A DNA stretch of 64,000 nucleotides from UBA7672 sp047601145 (GTDB lineage Bacteria; Pseudomonadota; Alphaproteobacteria; Caulobacterales; Hyphomonadaceae), in assembly GCA_047601145.1 (NCBI GenBank), contig JASGJW010000003.1, forward strand, positions 620,001 to 684,000, written 5' to 3'. Below the pieces are notes generated by a model. It made no database searches and was not told where the DNA came from. It saw only the letters and a list, made by a program, of their open reading frames with translations. The translations under genes were made by a program, and so were the position numbers. Positions 61,335-64,000 of the stretch are shown here, piece after piece. The first letter of the stretch is position 1. The number at the start of each line of letters is the position of its first letter.

Positions 61335-62858
61335 ATGTCCGACACATCAATCGATCGCCGTCTTCTGCTGCAAGCCGCCGCTGCCGGCGCCGTTCTGGCT
61401 TCCCAAGGCGCCGCCGAGGCGCAGATCTCGAAATCCGATCGCGCCAAGCTGCAGAAGGCCGTCGAAGCCGGCCACGACGACACCGTGAAACGCCTGCAGC
61501 AATGGATCGCCAATCCATCCATCGCCGCCGAGAACCGCAACACGCAGGGCGGCGCCGAGTACATGAAGAAGCTCGCACTCGACGCCGGCTTCCAGCAGGC
61601 CGAAGTCATCCCGACCGACGGGGTTCCCGGCGTGTTCGCCACGCTCGATGTCGGCGCCAAGAGGTGGATGGGCATCTACTTCATGTACGACGTGAAGCAG
61701 TTCGATCCGGCCGAATGGTCGAACCCGCCGCTGGAAGGCAAGCTCATCGACAAGGCGCCGTTCGGCAAGGTCGTCATGGGCCGCGGCGCCGTGAACCAGA
61801 AGGGGCCGGAGACATCCTTCCTCGCCGCGCTGCATGCGTTCAAGGCCGCCAACATGAAGCTGCCAGTCAACCTCGTCCTCGTCTGCGAGGGTGAGGAGGA
61901 GATCGCCTCGCCACACTTCAGTCAGGTCGTGCAGAACCCGAAAGTCCTGCCCTGGATCAAGAAGTGCATCGGGGTCATTATCCCCTCCGCCTCGCAGGAA
62001 CTCTCCGGCTCGGTAACGATCGAGCTCGGCGCCAAGGGTGCAGTGGAACTGCAGCTGATCTCCGACGCAGAAGTCTGGGGCCGCGGCCCCGCGAAGGATC
62101 TCCATTCCAGCGAGAAGGCGCGCGTCGACAGTCCCGCCTGGCGCCTCGTACAGGCGCTGCACACCTTGGTCACGCCGGATGGCAATACGCCCGCCGTCGA
62201 AGGCTGGTTCGAGAAGGTGAAGCCGCTAACCGCCCGCCACAAGGAACTGATCGCGCAATACGCCGCCGCGACCAGCGAGGACGAGGTCAAGAAGGCCTAC
62301 GGTGTGAAGCACTGGATCGACGATCTGGATTATCGCGGCTCGATCGAGCGCCTCGTCTCGCAGCCCACGATCAACATCCAGGGCCTCGTCGGCGGCTATA
62401 CTGGCCCGGGAGGCAAGACGATCCTGCCGCACCGCGTCGAGGCCAAGATCGACCTCCGCCTCGTGCCCGACATGACGAAGGAAGACTGCGTCGCCAAGCT
62501 GAAGGCCCATCTCGCCAAGCAGGGTTTCCCGGATGTCATCGTCAACGTCTCGGGCGGCTACGGCCCGACGCAGATCGAGGAAGACAGCGTTCTCGTGAAA
62601 GCCCAGCTCGCAACCTTCAAGCAGGCCGGCATCCCGACGACGGTTTATCCACGCAGCGCGGGCTCGTGGCCTGGCTCGGTGTTCACCGCCCCACCGGTCA
62701 GCATCCCCGCCAGCGGCTTCGGCCTCGGCTATGGGCAGGGGGCGCATGCGCCCGACGAACTCTTCGTCATAGAAAGCTCGAACCCGAAGATCGCCGGCCT
62801 CAACGAGTCGACGATGGGCTATATCGACTTCCTCTATCAGATCGCTGCGCTGAAATAG
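61335..62858 (+). CDS. M20/M25/M40-fold metallohydrolase-like protein with altered metal ligands, exported
   Basis: The 507-residue protein starts at 61335 (MSDTSIDRRLLLQ), whose Shine-Dalgarno is good; a five-codon longer frame is less likely. The IDRRLLLQAAAAGAVLA segment looks like a Tat signal. The M20 fold is clear (GRGAVNQKG, VCEGEEEIASPHF, KIDLRLVPDMT, GYGQGAHAPDELFV). However, the first metal His is Met117 (FMYDV for the usual GHYDV), the bridging Asp is Asn in GRGAVNQKG, and the later Asp is not found in GVIIPSASQ. Only the Glu cluster and the last His remain. Probably non-peptidase or a new activity. Confidence 0.82.
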   Translation: MSDTSIDRRLLLQAAAAGAVLASQGAAEAQISKSDRAKLQKAVEAGHDDTVKRLQQWIANPSIAAENRNTQGGAEYMKKLALDAGFQQAEVIPTDGVPGVFATLDVGAKRWMGIYFMYDVKQFDPAEWSNPPLEGKLIDKAPFGKVVMGRGAVNQKGPETSFLAALHAFKAANMKLPVNLVLVCEGEEEIASPHFSQVVQNPKVLPWIKKCIGVIIPSASQELSGSVTIELGAKGAVELQLISDAEVWGRGPAKDLHSSEKARVDSPAWRLVQALHTLVTPDGNTPAVEGWFEKVKPLTARHKELIAQYAAATSEDEVKKAYGVKHWIDDLDYRGSIERLVSQPTINIQGLVGGYTGPGGKTILPHRVEAKIDLRLVPDMTKEDCVAKLKAHLAKQGFPDVIVNVSGGYGPTQIEEDSVLVKAQLATFKQAGIPTTVYPRSAGSWPGSVFTAPPVSIPASGFGLGYGQGAHAPDELFVIESSNPKIAGLNESTMGYIDFLYQIAALK

Positions 62859-62873
62859 GCCAGACGTGGGCGG

Positions 62874-63290
62874 CTACGTGCCGCCCACAACTCCCATCCG
62901 CACCAACTTGTTGCGCTGGGCCGCCGCCATCACATGCGCAACGTCGCCATATTTCGCGATGCGGTTCGGCGCGATATGGATTTCCGGCTGGATCATTCGC
63001 TTGCCTTCGATGGCCAAGCGCTGGTCCAGTTCCGCGCGCGAGACTTCGACATCGTTCCATTTGATCCGGCCGTCGAAATCGACAGCTATCGTGACCGGAT
63101 CAGGAAGCTTGTTGTCCTTCTCGCAAGTCTTGCACGGCACGGGCGTATCCAGCTTGATCGCGTGCCGTTGCGGCGGCAACGCGATGATCAGCATGACCAG
63201 CAGCACAAGCATCACGTCGATCAGCGGCGTGGTGTTGATTTCAGACACAGGCTCGCCTTCGCGGCGATCGCCAACGCTCACGGCCATCAT
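62874..63290 (-). CDS. ExbD/TolR-family protein without an ExbB neighbour
   Basis: The 138-residue protein has one transmembrane helix (about residues 23-41) preceded by EINTTPLIDVMLVLLVMLI, where the Asp is the proton-carrying residue, and a periplasmic domain (PDPVTIAVDFDGRIKWNDVEV, IHIAPNRIAKYGDVAHVMAAAQ). A CKTCEK motif at the start of the periplasmic part may form a disulfide. Either of two adjacent Met codons could be used. No exbB/tolQ or TonB gene is next to it; it stands alone, converging with the M20-fold gene. Confidence 0.85.
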   Translation of the reverse strand: MMAVSVGDRREGEPVSEINTTPLIDVMLVLLVMLIIALPPQRHAIKLDTPVPCKTCEKDNKLPDPVTIAVDFDGRIKWNDVEVSRAELDQRLAIEGKRMIQPEIHIAPNRIAKYGDVAHVMAAAQRNKLVRMGVVGGT

Positions 63291-63337
63291 AGCCTCCCTC
63301 GATTTTCCGTGGTTCGCCTTTCACCGGCGGTTTTCGT

Positions 63338-63351
63338 ATTACGAATGTAAT
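63338..63351. repeat. Inverted repeat between exbD-like and xth
   Basis: ATTAC-GAAT-GTAAT lies about 50 bases before the exbD-like start and 60 before xth. Its place and symmetry suit a repressor site, but it is short and may be chance. I see nothing else in this 122-base divergent region. Confidence 0.3.
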
Positions 63352-63412
63352 CTGACTTGGCCGTATGCGCAAGCGCTTCCGTTTCCGTCAGGCTCGGCTA
63401 TCACTGTCCCCC

Positions 63413-64000
63413 ATGAAGATCGCCACCTGGAACGTGAACTCTGTCAACGCACGTCTGCCTGTCGTGCTGGAGGTGCTGAAGACCTGTGACGCCGATGTCT
63501 GGTGCCTGCAGGAGATCAAGTGCATCGACGAGAAGTTTCCGCGCGCCGAGATCGAGGCGCTCGGTTTCAACTGTGCCGTGTTCGGTCAGAAAACCTATAA
63601 CGGCGTCGCAATCCTCTCGAAATTCCGTATCTCGGATGAAGCTCGCCACCTGCCGGGTGAGCCGGAAGACGAACAGAGCCGCTATCTGGAGGCGCTGATC
63701 GAAAGTCCGCGCCCTGTGCGCGTCGCTTCGGTCTATCTGCCCAACGGCAATCCGCGTCCCGGCGACAAGTACGAATACAAGCTGCGCTGGATGGACCGGC
63801 TAAACGCCCGCGCCTTGGAACTGCTGGAGAACGAGGAAGCCGTTGTCCTGGCTGGCGACTTCAACTGCATTCCACGCGACGAGGATTGCTGGGATCCCCG
63901 CGCCTGGGCCGAGGACGCGCTAGCCTATCCGGCGACGCGCGAGCGTTTTCGCAAGCTGCAGTATCTCGGCTACACCGACGCCTTCATGGCGCGCGATGGC
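63413..64000 (+). CDS. xth: Exodeoxyribonuclease III, N-terminal part (cut by the window edge)
   Basis: ATG at 63413 opens a frame of 196 codons to the right edge. MKIATWNVNSVNARL gives the metal-binding Asn7, CLQEIKC the catalytic Glu34 at the same number as in E. coli, and VVLAGDFNCIP the Asp-Asn pair. The protein is the AP endonuclease/3'-exonuclease of base excision repair. The 3' third, with the last catalytic residues, is outside the window. Confidence 0.93.
   Translation, partial: MKIATWNVNSVNARLPVVLEVLKTCDADVWCLQEIKCIDEKFPRAEIEALGFNCAVFGQKTYNGVAILSKFRISDEARHLPGEPEDEQSRYLEALIESPRPVRVASVYLPNGNPRPGDKYEYKLRWMDRLNARALELLENEEAVVLAGDFNCIPRDEDCWDPRAWAEDALAYPATRERFRKLQYLGYTDAFMARDG

Overview
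This window reads as a chromosomal segment of an alphaproteobacterium, probably in or near the Hyphomonadaceae/Caulobacterales (inference). The grounds are high GC, alphaproteobacterial forms of RpoA, RpoB, RpoC and ribosomal protein S5, and a gene order close to the erpA-dgt-SPOR-nagZ-scpAB-tatABC-serS-surE-pcm-nlpD-yajC-secD block familiar from that class. No tRNA, rRNA, CRISPR array, insertion sequence or prophage gene is visible. From position 1 to about 57.4 kb every gene I accept lies on the minus strand. Only the last 6.5 kb carries plus-strand genes.

Layout in coordinate order (minus-strand transcription runs right to left). 1-7.8 kb: an ExbD-like lipoprotein, the DegP-type protease, RarA, an S9 peptidase, two RluA-family pseudouridine synthases around a CrcB fluoride channel, and the start of a TPR protein cut by the left edge. 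7.9-22.2 kb: the S10-spc-alpha ribosomal superoperon (rpsJ to rplQ, including secY, adk and rpoA), with a good promoter before rpsJ, a second one before rpsM and a terminator after rplQ. 22.2-22.8 kb: two small genes, DUF1330-like and DUF2945-like. 22.9-27.4 kb: the str operon (rpsL-rpsG-fusA-tuf). 27.4-28.3 kb: a frameshifted alpha/beta hydrolase. 28.4-38.3 kb: rplJ-rplL-rpoB-rpoC with its own promoter. 38.4-41.1 kb: a TIR-TM-TPR protein and a CinA C-terminal amidase, placed between rplA and rplJ where most bacteria have nothing. 41.2-45.5 kb: secE-nusG-rplK-rplA and yajC-secD. 45.5-57.4 kb: envelope, chromosome and translation housekeeping genes. 57.5-64 kb: erpA, small lipoproteins and membrane proteins, a nitroreductase, a PhyH-type oxygenase, an M20-fold protein with a degraded metal site, a lone ExbD and the 5' part of xth.

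The window gives most of the core of gene expression and protein export: ribosomal proteins, RNA polymerase subunits, EF-G/EF-Tu, NusG, SecY/E/D/YajC, and the complete Tat translocase. It also carries condensin partners (ScpA/ScpB) and cell-wall factors (NagZ, SPOR and NlpD-like proteins). secF and argS, often part of the same alphaproteobacterial block, are absent.

Three genes (fusA, the alpha/beta hydrolase and a Gly/Asn-rich lipoprotein) are each broken by one base in or beside a short homopolymer. Because fusA is essential, the simplest reading is consensus sequence error. The most unusual features are the TIR-TPR/cinA insertion in the beta operon, the lipid-anchored ExbD-like domain coupled to degP, the lone ExbD with a CxxC motif, and the M20 protein lacking most metal ligands.
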